NCBI GenBank assembly: GCA_964528575.1
Contig: CAZGTQ010000258.1
Span: 1-21,664, forward strand
Direction: 5' to 3'
Length of the DNA: 21,664 nt
From: CAZGTQ01 sp964528575
GTDB lineage: Bacteria > Planctomycetota > UBA1135 > GCA-002686595
Translations under genes and position numbers: made by a program
Notes under the pieces: generated by a model
The model's input: only the letters and a program-made list of their open reading frames with translations
Told to the model about the DNA's origin: nothing
Database searches by the model: none
Shown here: positions 7,217 through 14,873 of the stretch, piece after piece
How positions within the stretch are numbered: the first letter of the stretch is position 1
Layout: the number at the start of each line of letters is the position of its first letter

Positions 7217-8535
7217 GCCGCTTTCGCCTCCACGCGCGCGCGCCGGCCGCTCGGATAGAACGCCATCAACACCGCCAAGCAGGCGAACGACGCCCACATC
7301 GGCACGCTGAACAGCTTCGTGTAGTCGCGCGCGTCCGCCGGTCCGGACCACGTCGCGATCGTGCCGGCGAGCATGCTCCCCACGAGGATGCCGAAGCCGA
7401 TGATCACCAAGTTGAACAGGCTCTGGGCGCTCGCGCGGACGTCGCTCGTCGTCTCCTCGTCGACGACCATGAAGCCGACGAAGACGAAGCAGCCGAAGCA
7501 GAGCCCGTGGAGCGCGACGCCGAGAAGGAGCGTGACCATCGAAGGCAGCGGGATCGCGTCGGCGTACGCGAACAAGAACATGCGCAGCCCGTACGCGGCG
7601 ATGCCCGCGCCGAGCAGCGCCTTGCGCGACAGCTTCTTCGCGACGAACGGGATCGCGCCGATCACGAGCAGCTCGGACATCTGCCCCACCGTCATGAGCC
7701 CGCCCCCGCCGACGCCGAAGACCGTGCGGAAGAAGCCGGGCGCCTCGGCCTGCGCGACGCCGAGGAACGCCTCGGTGTGCACGAAGTAGAACTGGTGGAT
7801 GCAACTGATCGGGACCGCGAGCAGGAACAGCGTGACGAGCGGCTGCTTGCGCACCTCACCCAGCGCCTCGAGCGTCGCGTTGCGCTTCACCGCCGTCTTC
7901 GCCGGGGGCGTGTGCGGCAGCGTCAGGCAATAGAGCCCCATCGCGGCGCCGAGGAACGCGCTCAAGCGGAACGCGTCGGCCTTGCCCGCGACTTGCGCGG
8001 CGTGCACCGCGTCCGCCGGGCCCGCGGGCGTATGGGCGAACGCCAGCCAGTGGCCCATCGCGAGGCCGACGAGGATCCAGCCGAACGTGCCCCACAGGCG
8101 CACGCGGCCGAAGTCGCGGTCGCGGTCCGGCAGATGGTGGAACGCGAGCGAGTTCGTGAGCGACAGCGTCGGCGTGTAGACGAGCCCGTAGGCGAGCGAG
8201 AACGCGAGGAACGCGTTGTAGCTCTCGATCGACGCGAGCTGCCACACGAGGACGGCGCCGACGAGGTGGCTCAGCGCGAGGAAGCGCTCGGTCGAGAAGT
8301 GGCGGTCCGCGATCTGCCCCGCGACGAACGGTCCGACGACGGCGCCGACCGCCCCCGCCGCGAACATCATCCCGATCTGGTCGCCGGTCATCCCGCGGTG
8401 CACCTCGAGGAACGACCACAGGAACGGCAGCCACGCACCCCAGATCGCGTACTGCAGGAACATCATCAGCGAGAGCCGCAGGTTCAGCCCGCCGCCGAGC
8501 GGCGGCGCCGCGTGCCTCGTCTGGCCCGCGCTCAC
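7213..8535 (-). CDS. MFS transporter, nucleoside:H+ symporter (NupG-like) family
   Basis: A 440-residue integral membrane protein with about 12 hydrophobic segments. It opens LNLRLSLMMFLQYAIWGAWL (17-36), the hallmark start of the Nuc_H_symport family. It also has VAGQIADRHF (71-80, the cytoplasmic MFS loop), LPDRDRDFGRVRLWGTFGWI (135-154) and late segments such as GVALHGLCFGCFVFVGFMVV. Planctomycetes carry many paralogues of this family beside sugar-oxidising genes, so the cargo here is more likely a sugar or keto-sugar than a nucleoside (inference from context). The start is GTG at 8535, overlapping the TGA of the isomerase gene (GTGA, 8532-8535); no ATG fits before the first membrane segment. 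Its stop overlaps the DUF1080 start. Confidence 0.88.
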   Translation of the reverse strand: MSAGQTRHAAPPLGGGLNLRLSLMMFLQYAIWGAWLPFLWSFLEVHRGMTGDQIGMMFAAGAVGAVVGPFVAGQIADRHFSTERFLALSHLVGAVLVWQLASIESYNAFLAFSLAYGLVYTPTLSLTNSLAFHHLPDRDRDFGRVRLWGTFGWILVGLAMGHWLAFAHTPAGPADAVHAAQVAGKADAFRLSAFLGAAMGLYCLTLPHTPPAKTAVKRNATLEALGEVRKQPLVTLFLLAVPISCIHQFYFVHTEAFLGVAQAEAPGFFRTVFGVGGGGLMTVGQMSELLVIGAIPFVAKKLSRKALLGAGIAAYGLRMFLFAYADAIPLPSMVTLLLGVALHGLCFGCFVFVGFMVVDEETTSDVRASAQSLFNLVIIGFGILVGSMLAGTIATWSGPADARDYTKLFSVPMWASFACLAVLMAFYPSGRRARVEAKAA

Positions 8536-9584
8536 GCGTTCTGCTCCGCGAACGCCGCGTCGAACTGCCCGTGGAACGGCTCGAAGTCGAGCCGCTTCAC
8601 GAACTCCGCCGCCTCCGCGGCGCCATGCTCGCGGTGCATGCCGCCGTCCTCCCACTCGACCGTCAGCGGCCCGTCGTAGCGCATGTGGTTGAGCTGGCGC
8701 ACGATCGCCTCGAAGTCGATCTTCCCGCGGCCGGGCGACGCGAACTCCCAGTAGCGCCCGTTCGTCCCGAACGGCTGGTGGCCGCCGAACACGCCCGCCT
8801 CGGCCGGCCGGTCCGACCACCAGACGTCCTTGACGTGCACGTTGAGCACGCGCCCGGCGAACTCGCGCAGGAAGCCGACGTAGTCCGCGTGCTGGTAGCC
8901 GAAGTGCGACGGGTCGAAGTTGAACCCGAACGCGTCGTGGCCGTCGACCGCCGCGAGCGCGCGCCGGCTCGACGCCGCGTCGAACGCGATCTCCGTCGGG
9001 TGCACCTCGAGCGCGAACTTCGCTCCCGCCGCGGCGAACGCGTCGAGGATCGGCGTCCAGCGCGCCGCGAAGTCGCGGTAGCCCGCGTCGATCGCGTCGG
9101 GCGCCACCGGCGGGAAACCGTAGAGCAGGTGCCAGATCGAGCTGCCCGTGAAGCCGTTGACGACGACGTGGCCGCGGCGGCGGACGTACGCGCGCACCGG
9201 CTCGGGCGCGGCGTCGAAGAAGCGCCGCGCGGCGCGGGCGGTGCGCTCCATCTCCTCCGCCGCGCGCCGGCGCACCCCTTCGGGATCGCCGTCCTTCCAC
9301 ACGCGCTCGGGCAGGATCGCGCGGTGGCGCTCGTCGATCCGGTCGCACACCGCCTGGCCGACGAGGTGCGTGCTCAGCGCGTAGCAGCCGAGCCCGTGGT
9401 CGGAGAGCAGCTCCCAGTGCCCGGCGCAATAGCCCTGGTCCGCCAGCGCGCGCTCGACGTCGAAGTGGTCGCCCCAGCAGGCGAGCTCGAGACCCTGGTA
9501 GCCGAAGCCGCGGGCCTTCTCGGCCAGCGTCTCGAGCGGCAGGTCGGCCCATTGGCCGGTGAACAGGCAAAGGGGTCGCGGCAT
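8532..9584 (-). CDS. Sugar phosphate isomerase/epimerase (xylose-isomerase-like TIM barrel)
   Basis: A 350-residue AP_endonuc_2-type TIM barrel, probably cytoplasmic because no signal peptide is seen. Segments in order are GFGYQGLELACWGDHF (26-41), GCYALSTHLVGQAVCD (66-81), KFALEVHPTEIAFD (189-202), GFNFDPSHFGYQ (220-231), VLNVHVKDVWW (246-256), PGRGKIDFEAIVRQL (284-298) and GPLTVEWEDGG (305-315). Predicted metal ligands are Glu193, Asp224, His250 and Glu310. Relatives act as ketose epimerases or isomerases, or as hydratases and isomerases in keto-glycoside breakdown. ATG at 9584 is preceded by GAGG 8 bases upstream. Its stop overlaps the GTG of the transporter. Confidence 0.87.
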   Translation of the reverse strand: MPRPLCLFTGQWADLPLETLAEKARGFGYQGLELACWGDHFDVERALADQGYCAGHWELLSDHGLGCYALSTHLVGQAVCDRIDERHRAILPERVWKDGDPEGVRRRAAEEMERTARAARRFFDAAPEPVRAYVRRRGHVVVNGFTGSSIWHLLYGFPPVAPDAIDAGYRDFAARWTPILDAFAAAGAKFALEVHPTEIAFDAASSRRALAAVDGHDAFGFNFDPSHFGYQHADYVGFLREFAGRVLNVHVKDVWWSDRPAEAGVFGGHQPFGTNGRYWEFASPGRGKIDFEAIVRQLNHMRYDGPLTVEWEDGGMHREHGAAEAAEFVKRLDFEPFHGQFDAAFAEQNA

Positions 9585-9628
9585 GGGCGGCCTCGCGTGA
9601 AGAGCCTCGCTGATGGGGACGGCGATCG

Positions 9629-9664
9629 CGAGCGCGAGATTGTAAGCGCGCCGTCGCGCGCTCG
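9629..9664 (-). terminator. Hairpin between oxidoreductase and isomerase genes
   Basis: CGAGCGCG (9629-9636) pairs with CGCGCTCG (9657-9664) immediately after the minus-strand stop of the oxidoreductase. It may be a weak terminator, a processing site or an mRNA-stability element inside the operon; no T-tract follows. Confidence 0.35.
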
Positions 9665-9665
9665 G

Positions 9666-10811
9666 CTACCGCACCTCGCTCAGCGGGACGGCCGCGCGGT
9701 TCTCCGCCGCGAGGAGCGCCGCCGCCAGGACGCGCTGCGTTTCGTACGCGTCGGCGAAGTCGGGGAGCGGGACTTCGGGGCTCTCGCCGCCGAGCGTTCG
9801 CACGATGTCGGCCGCCATGTTGACGAACCCGTGCTCGTAGCCGAGCACGTGCGCATCGGGCCACCAGCTCGCGGCGTACGGATGGTGCGCGGCGTCGGTG
9901 CACATGATGCGCCGCCAGCCCGCGGTCGCGCGCTCGCCCGTCGCGTCGTAGAAGTGCAGCAGGTTCATGTCCTCGAAATCGAAGCGCAGCGAGCCCTTCT
10001 CGCCGTTCACCTCGATCGAATTCGCATTCTGGTGCGGCGCGGCGACGCGGCTCGCCTCGAAGCTCGCGACGGCGCCGCCGGCGAACGTCGCGAGGAACAG
10101 CACGGCGTCGTCGACGTCGGCGCGTCCCTTGCGCTGCGTCCCGGGGATCGCGCGCTCGTCGATGAACGTGCGCGCGATCGCGCCGTTCACCTCGACGATC
10201 TCGTCGCCGGTGACGAAGCGCGCCATGTCGATGACGTGCGCGTTCAGGTCGCCGTGCGCGCCCGACCCCGCCACGCTCTTGTCGAACCGCCACGAGAGCG
10301 GCGTATCCGGCCCGCCCCAGCTCTGCAGGTAGAGCGCGCGCACGTGGTAGACCCGGCCGATACGGCCCGCGCGCACGAGCCGGTGCGCGAGCGCGACCGC
10401 GGGACAGCGCCGGTAGTTGAACCACACGAAAGTGCGCCGGTCGCTGCGCGCGGCGGCGTCGCGCATCGCGCGCGCGTCGTCGAGCGTGCCGGCGAGCGGC
10501 TTCTCACACGCGACGTGCTTGCCGCCCTCGAGCATCGCGATCGACTGCTCGGCGTGCACGTGGTTCGGCGTCGACACGTCGACGAGATCGACGTCCGGGT
10601 CCCGGGCGAGCTCCTGCCAGCGCGCCGTCGTGCGCTCCCAACCCTGGCGCCGCGCGAACCGCGCGAGCTCGTCGGCGTCGCGCGCCGCGGCGACGCGCAT
10701 GCGCGGCTCGAGCGGCAGGTCGAAGAACCGAGCGACCTGGCGCCACGCGTTGCTGTGCGCGCGCCCCATGAAGCGCTGACCGATCAGCGCGACGTTCAGC
10801 TCTGGCGTCAT
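9666..10811 (-). CDS. Gfo/Idh/MocA family NAD(P)-dependent oxidoreductase
   Basis: A 381-residue two-domain dehydrogenase. The N-terminal Rossmann fold begins NVALIGQRFMGRAHSNAW (6-23), a GxxxxG variant with Gln in place of the usual middle glycine. It continues VDLVDVSTPNHVHAEQSI (74-91) and KHVACEKPLA (98-107), the EKP signature. The C-terminal alpha/beta domain has GSGAHGDLNAHVIDMARFV (182-200), with Asp188 and His192 in the catalytic-site helix, and FEASRVAAP. Members oxidise a sugar or inositol hydroxyl; beside DUF1080 and a TIM-barrel isomerase, a glycoside 3-dehydrogenase role is a reasonable inference. No Tat or Sec signal is visible, so it is cytoplasmic. ATG at 10811 follows a canonical AGGAGG. 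It is the first gene of the cassette. Confidence 0.9.
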   Translation of the reverse strand: MTPELNVALIGQRFMGRAHSNAWRQVARFFDLPLEPRMRVAAARDADELARFARRQGWERTTARWQELARDPDVDLVDVSTPNHVHAEQSIAMLEGGKHVACEKPLAGTLDDARAMRDAAARSDRRTFVWFNYRRCPAVALAHRLVRAGRIGRVYHVRALYLQSWGGPDTPLSWRFDKSVAGSGAHGDLNAHVIDMARFVTGDEIVEVNGAIARTFIDERAIPGTQRKGRADVDDAVLFLATFAGGAVASFEASRVAAPHQNANSIEVNGEKGSLRFDFEDMNLLHFYDATGERATAGWRRIMCTDAAHHPYAASWWPDAHVLGYEHGFVNMAADIVRTLGGESPEVPLPDFADAYETQRVLAAALLAAENRAAVPLSEVR

Positions 10812-10816
10812 CCGGG

Positions 10817-10822
10817 CCTCCT
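10817..10822 (-). promoter_or_regulatory. Consensus Shine-Dalgarno AGGAGG
   Basis: The minus strand reads AGGAGG, five bases upstream of the ATG at 10811. It decides the oxidoreductase start and is the strongest ribosome-binding site in the window, as expected for the lead gene of an operon. Confidence 0.8.
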
Positions 10823-10862
10823 GGGACCGAACGATACCGAGAGCTCACCTCGTGTCGCGAGA

Positions 10863-10887
10863 GCGGAGCGCCCGACGGGCGCTCCGC
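10863..10887 (-). terminator. Perfect 11-bp hairpin after the HEAT-repeat gene
   Basis: GCGGAGCGCCC (10863-10873), loop GAC and GGGCGCTCCGC (10877-10887) form an uninterrupted 11-bp stem with a triloop. It lies 31 bases past the HEAT-protein stop at 10919 and upstream of the oxidoreductase. No T-tract follows on the minus strand, so it is either a non-canonical terminator or a transcript-end stabiliser. It marks a likely transcription-unit boundary. Confidence 0.6.
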
Positions 10888-10918
10888 CGGCGTGCTCCGC
10901 CTCGTGAAGGGGCGGGCG

Positions 10919-12820
10919 TCAGCGCATGTCGAGCAGGCCGGTGCCCTCGCCGAACGGATCGACCAGGGTCCACGTCAGCGCGCCGTAGTTCAGGTGGTTC
11001 GCGATCGGGCCGGCCCAGGAGCCGTTCTCCTCGTCGCACATCGTCCCGATCGCGGAGGCCGCCGCGGCGCGCACGTCGCTGTCCCCGTCCTCGTCGGCGA
11101 GCAGTGCGAGCAGCGGGCCAACCGTGCGGCGGTCGCCCAGGAGACCGAGCGCGGCGACGATCCGTTGGCGCTCCTCGCTCTCCTTGGCCGCCGCCAGCCG
11201 CTCGAGCAAGAGCGGCGCGACGTCGCGATCCCCGAGCAGCCGCAGACCGAGCGCGGCTCCGTAGAGCTGCGACGGTCCCGTCTCCTCGCTCGTCAGACCG
11301 GCGCGCAGCGCCTCGGCCGCCTCCTGGACGCCCATCAGGCCGAGCGCGAGCGCGGACCAGCCGCGCACGTCGTCGTTGTCCGAGGCCTCGTGCAGGTCGA
11401 GGACGGTCTCGCCCGCCTCCTGGCGGCGCAGGATGCCCAGCCCGAGGCACGCCGCCCCCGCCTTGTCGGCGGTGCGCGCCTTCTCGATGCTCGCCTCGAG
11501 CGCGCGCACGACGTCGTCCTCGATGCTCCCGTGCGCGTCGTTCACCACGTGATGCTCGAGCAGCCCGAGCCCGAGCGCGGCCCAGGCGTCGATGCCCTTG
11601 CGGCCGCGCACGAGTTGGCTCATCAGGAACGCGCGCGTGTCGTCGACCGCCGAGGCGTCGCCGTCCGTGCCCGGGCGCGCCGAGCCGATCGCGAGCGACA
11701 CGACCGCGAGGCGCCGGTCGAGCTCCTCGCCCTTGACGATGATCTTCTCGAGCGCCGAACGGATCGAGCGGTCGAGCTTGTCCTTGTCGCCGTCGAGCAG
11801 GTGGCCCAGCCCGATCACGCAGCCCTGGACGACCTCCGGATCCTCCTTCGAGCGCGGGTCGATCGCCTCGAGCAGATAGCTCGCGACGGTCTCCTCGAAC
11901 TCGGGATCGGCGCCCTGGCACAGCCGTGCGACGACCGGCGCGGCGTGCGCACGCAGCCCGGTGGGCCGCTCGCGGTCGCGCAGGTAGTTGAGCATGCAGC
12001 CGATCTGCATGCCGCGGCACACGTGGCCGTCGACGTGCTCGCCCGGCGCGCACTCCTTCGACGGCGCGAGGCTCATCGCGATCATCGCCGCCGCGTGCAT
12101 CTCGTACGTCGCGGTCTCGTCCTCGATCAGGACGCGCGCGAGCGTCTCACCGATGCGCGCCAGCGTCGCGGGATCGTCGACGTGCCGCGCGTACAGCCCG
12201 ATGCCGTACGCCGCGAACGTGCGCGTGCGCGGGTCGACCCAGTCGGTGCCGCGCAGCTTGCGCCCCGCCTCGTCGTTGGCGACGAGCGAGAGCAGCGCGT
12301 CGAGCGCTCCCGGCCCACCGCGCACGCCGAGCGCGACGCAGGACGCGTCGACCGCGTCCTGGTAGTCGAGCGTCAGATAGTGGCGCGCGATGAAGTCGAC
12401 GTTCGTTCCCGGCAGCGGCTTCCCGAGGTCCTCCTCGATGCGCGCGGCCGAGAGCAGCGTCGCGCGCAGCACCGGACCGTCGAGGCGCGTGCCGAGGACG
12501 CTGTACAGCGCCGGCAGCACTTCCTTCTCGATCTGCTCGCGCGTCGGGGCGACGCCCGCGTCGCCCGTGCCGCTCACCGCGTCGAGACCCGCGAGCCGCG
12601 CGCGCAGCGCGAGATAGGGATCGCTGTTGAAGCTCCACCAGACCTGCCACGCGGAGTGCGCGGCGGACCCGCTCGCGCCGGTCGGTGTCGTCGGCGCGCC
12701 CGGTGTCCACGGCCCCGGTGTCGTCGGACCCCCCGGTCCGCCGACGCCTGGTGCGCCCGGGCTCATGGGACCGGACGGCGGCGGAGCAGGCGCCTGGGGC
12801 GTCGGTGCCGAGGGAGCCAC
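10919..12820 (-). CDS. HEAT-repeat protein with Pro/Gly-rich N-terminal linker
   Basis: The open frame from GTG at 12820 encodes 633 residues. Residues 1-52 are a Pro/Gly/Thr/Ala linker (APAPPPSGPMSPGAPGVGG and on). Residues 58-72 read WQVWWSFNSDPYLAL, a motif I associate with a family of exported planctomycete HEAT proteins. Residues about 90-620 are tandem helical repeats, for example EVLPALYSVLGTRLDGPVLR, RTFAAYGIGLYARH, QGCVIGLGHLLDGDKDKL, WAALGLGLLEHHV, AGAACLGLGILRRQEAGETV and RQRIVAALGLLGDRRTVGPL. HEAT solenoids are protein-binding scaffolds; the partner is unknown. The same frame continues upstream, past one TGA at 12839-12841, to a signal peptide starting at 12913. The GTG is therefore a fallback start, and it sits in a hairpin loop. 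An exported location is likely if the TGA is read through or is an error. Confidence 0.8.
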   Translation of the reverse strand: MAPSAPTPQAPAPPPSGPMSPGAPGVGGPGGPTTPGPWTPGAPTTPTGASGSAAHSAWQVWWSFNSDPYLALRARLAGLDAVSGTGDAGVAPTREQIEKEVLPALYSVLGTRLDGPVLRATLLSAARIEEDLGKPLPGTNVDFIARHYLTLDYQDAVDASCVALGVRGGPGALDALLSLVANDEAGRKLRGTDWVDPRTRTFAAYGIGLYARHVDDPATLARIGETLARVLIEDETATYEMHAAAMIAMSLAPSKECAPGEHVDGHVCRGMQIGCMLNYLRDRERPTGLRAHAAPVVARLCQGADPEFEETVASYLLEAIDPRSKEDPEVVQGCVIGLGHLLDGDKDKLDRSIRSALEKIIVKGEELDRRLAVVSLAIGSARPGTDGDASAVDDTRAFLMSQLVRGRKGIDAWAALGLGLLEHHVVNDAHGSIEDDVVRALEASIEKARTADKAGAACLGLGILRRQEAGETVLDLHEASDNDDVRGWSALALGLMGVQEAAEALRAGLTSEETGPSQLYGAALGLRLLGDRDVAPLLLERLAAAKESEERQRIVAALGLLGDRRTVGPLLALLADEDGDSDVRAAAASAIGTMCDEENGSWAGPIANHLNYGALTWTLVDPFGEGTGLLDMR

Positions 12821-12828
12821 GCTCCCTC
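12810..12828 (-). promoter_or_regulatory. Perfect 8-bp hairpin with the GTG codon as its triloop
   Basis: On the minus strand GAGGGAGC, loop GTG, GCTCCCTC forms a perfect 8-bp stem. The loop is exactly the GTG start candidate of the HEAT protein and the 5' arm contains most of its purine-rich ribosome-binding sequence. The stem starts 10 bases after the in-frame TGA at 12839-12841. It could mask initiation, act as a recoding element of the SECIS kind, or be coincidental in GC-rich DNA. Confidence 0.6.
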
Positions 12829-12838
12829 CAGCGACGCC

Positions 12839-12913
12839 TCAGCATCCTTGCGTCAGCGCGACGTCGGTCGCGACACCACAGGCGAACGCAGCAGCCAGGA
12901 ACAGTTTCTTCAT
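12839..12913 (-). pseudogene. Signal-peptide segment separated from the HEAT protein by an in-frame TGA
   Basis: ATG at 12913 encodes 24 residues, MKKLFLAAAFACGVATDVAL then TQGC, followed by TGA. This is a typical signal peptide: a Lys-Lys n-region, a hydrophobic Leu/Phe/Ala core and a polar end. The distance from its ATG to the GTG at 12820 is 93 bases, so both are in one frame and only the TGA separates the signal peptide from the Pro/Gly linker and HEAT domain. Three readings are possible: a nonsense mutation or base-call error, a recoded UGA, or a short independent leader peptide. Other genes here (stops at 7213, 8532, 13062, 14870) use TGA as a true stop, which excludes a genome-wide recoding. 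Confidence 0.65.
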
Positions 12914-13061
12914 GGCCGGAAAGGTGCAGGGTGGAGGCGAAGGGGTGAGCAGGAGCACGTCGCTTCGCCCAGGAGCGGACGCATCGTACCGCTGCGACCG
13001 CTCTTCGTGGGACATCGTTCCGGCGCCGCTCGACGGCTTCTCGCGCCCTGTAAGGCTCGCG

Positions 13062-14873
13062 TCAGCGCTTGGTCGCGCGCAGGTCGGGACGGGGCCGTGA
13101 AGCCGCTCCGGCGGGCTCGAGGCCCCCCACGAGCTCGTCCATCCAGCGCGCGCCGAGCCCGGCGAGCCGCTCGAGCGCGCTTCGCGCGTCGCCGACGCGC
13201 GCCGCGACGTCCGCGTCGGTCGCCCGCCGCCACGCCTCGAGGTGCGCGCCCGCCGCCTCGACGAGCACGGCTTCCACCGCGCGCGCGCGCCACGCGAGCG
13301 CGCGACGCAACGCGACGCGCACGACGAACAGGTACGCGAGCGCGACGAGCGCCGCGTTGAGCAGGAAGTCGACGCCGAGGTACGCGCCGGAGAAGAAGCC
13401 CGCGACGGCGCGCCACGCGATCCATGCGCCGAGCGCGTAGATCGGGGCGTCGCAGAGCGCGCGCAGCCACGCCGGCACGCCGCGCTCCGCGGTGCGCGGC
13501 AGATCGCGCTCGCGCACGCGCTCCCACGCCTCCTCGACCGCGCCCGAGCAACGCTCGAACGCGCGCTGCTCGTCCGGCACGCCCAGCCCGTCGGGCGCGC
13601 CGACGAGCCGGCCCGCGCAGAGGCGCGCGCCGCCGAGCGCGTCGAGGTACCACGTCGCGAACTCGCGCTCGCCGGCGAACAGACCGCGCGCACGCTCGAG
13701 GCGGCTCGCGCGCAGCCCCTCGCGCGCGCGGTCGGCCGCGAGGCCGCCGACCGCCGCGCCGGCGGCGAGCAACGGGTTGCGGCGCGCCAGCACGGCGCCG
13801 GCGCCGAGCCCGAGCCCCGCGAGACCCTGCGCGCGCAGCGCCCAGCCGCCGGGCCCGTCCCAGCGCCGCGCGGCCTCGGTCCACAGCTCCGCGACCAGAT
13901 CCGCGCGGCGCGCGCGAGCGCGCTCGGCGAGCTCGCGCTCCGCGCGCTGCGCGAGCGCCGCGGTGCCCAGCGGAGCCTCGCGCGCGAGCTGCTCGAGGTC
14001 GTCGCGCGACGCCGCGGCGCACGCGTCGAGCACGGAGCCCAGCCTCGCCGCCGTGCCGAGCGCGTTGCGCCGGCGCACGCGGCCGAGCAGCTCGCCGGCG
14101 ACGAGCCGCTCGAGCGCGCCCTCGAGCTCGCGCCATCCCGGCGCATCGCCGCGCTCGCGCACCGTGCGCGCGCTCGTCGCGATCACCGGCGCGTCGGCGG
14201 CGTCCCAGCGCGTGCGCGCGAGCTCGCGCAGCGAGTCGAGCAGCGTCGCGCGCGCGGCGTCGTTGAGCTCGTCCGCGCGGTTCAGCACGAAGATCAGACG
14301 CCGCCGGCCGCGGAACTCGTCGATGAACGACACCGACGCCTCCTCGACGAGCGACTGGTGGTGCATGCACACGACGAGCACGTCGCTGCGCTCGGCGAGC
14401 GCGCGCACGACGTCGCGGTGCTCGGTGGCGACGCTGTTCACGTCGGGCGCGTCGACGAGCACCTGGTCGGTCCACCGACCGCTCGTTTCCGCCGGGTCGT
14501 AGCGCACGATCGCGGGCGCGTCGACGCCCAGCCCGTCGAGGCCCGCGCGCAGCCGCGCGAGGTCGGCATCGGCGGGCGCGTAGATCACCGGCCGCGACGT
14601 CGTGGGACGCCGCTCGCCCTCCTGCGCGACCTCCGCGCCGACGAGCGCGTTGAGCAGCGTCGACTTGCCCGCGCCGGTCGCGCCGACGAGCGTGATCACC
14701 GCCGCGTCGCGCACGCGCTCGAGCTGGCGGTCGAGGTCGGCGAGCAGGAGCTCGATCTCCGCTCGGCGGCGGCGCACGGCCGCGAGCCGCTCGACGCGCG
14801 CGAGGTCCTCGTCGAGGGCCGCGCGCAGGCCCGCGAGCCGCAGCGCGAGGTCGGTCTGCAACGTCGCGCTCAT
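13062..14873 (-). CDS. Dynamin-like GTPase with C-terminal membrane segments (second of a pair)
   Basis: A 603-residue protein. A short helical N-terminus (1-55) precedes a GTPase domain: G1 GATGAGKS (64-71), a likely G2 threonine in RRPTTSRPV (91-92), G3 DAPD (141-144) and G4 NRAD (198-201). A long helical region follows, with an alanine/glycine hydrophobic stretch (GLAGLGLGAGAVLARRNPLLAAGAAVGG, quoted here in two parts: GLAGLGLGAGAVLARR and NPLLAAGAAVGG), and two probable transmembrane segments around 480-530 (IYALGAWIAWRAVAGFF and VDFLLNAALVALAYLFVV). This layout fits bacterial dynamin-like or YfjP-type GTPases that remodel or tether membranes. ATG at 14873 overlaps the TGA of the preceding GTPase gene (ATGA), fixing the start. 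Confidence 0.82.
   Translation of the reverse strand: MSATLQTDLALRLAGLRAALDEDLARVERLAAVRRRRAEIELLLADLDRQLERVRDAAVITLVGATGAGKSTLLNALVGAEVAQEGERRPTTSRPVIYAPADADLARLRAGLDGLGVDAPAIVRYDPAETSGRWTDQVLVDAPDVNSVATEHRDVVRALAERSDVLVVCMHHQSLVEEASVSFIDEFRGRRRLIFVLNRADELNDAARATLLDSLRELARTRWDAADAPVIATSARTVRERGDAPGWRELEGALERLVAGELLGRVRRRNALGTAARLGSVLDACAAASRDDLEQLAREAPLGTAALAQRAERELAERARARRADLVAELWTEAARRWDGPGGWALRAQGLAGLGLGAGAVLARRNPLLAAGAAVGGLAADRAREGLRASRLERARGLFAGEREFATWYLDALGGARLCAGRLVGAPDGLGVPDEQRAFERCSGAVEEAWERVRERDLPRTAERGVPAWLRALCDAPIYALGAWIAWRAVAGFFSGAYLGVDFLLNAALVALAYLFVVRVALRRALAWRARAVEAVLVEAAGAHLEAWRRATDADVAARVGDARSALERLAGLGARWMDELVGGLEPAGAASRPRPDLRATKR

Noticed and set aside
12839..12913. Whole-genome reassignment of TGA
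   Set aside because: At least four other genes here end properly at TGA with overlapping downstream starts, so TGA is a normal stop.
8571..13360. Long plus-strand open frames (8571-10907, 10892-13360) opposite the cassette and HEAT genes
   Set aside because: They are antisense to well-supported genes and read as Arg/Ala/Val/Glu-rich low complexity with no domain, as expected in DNA of this GC content.
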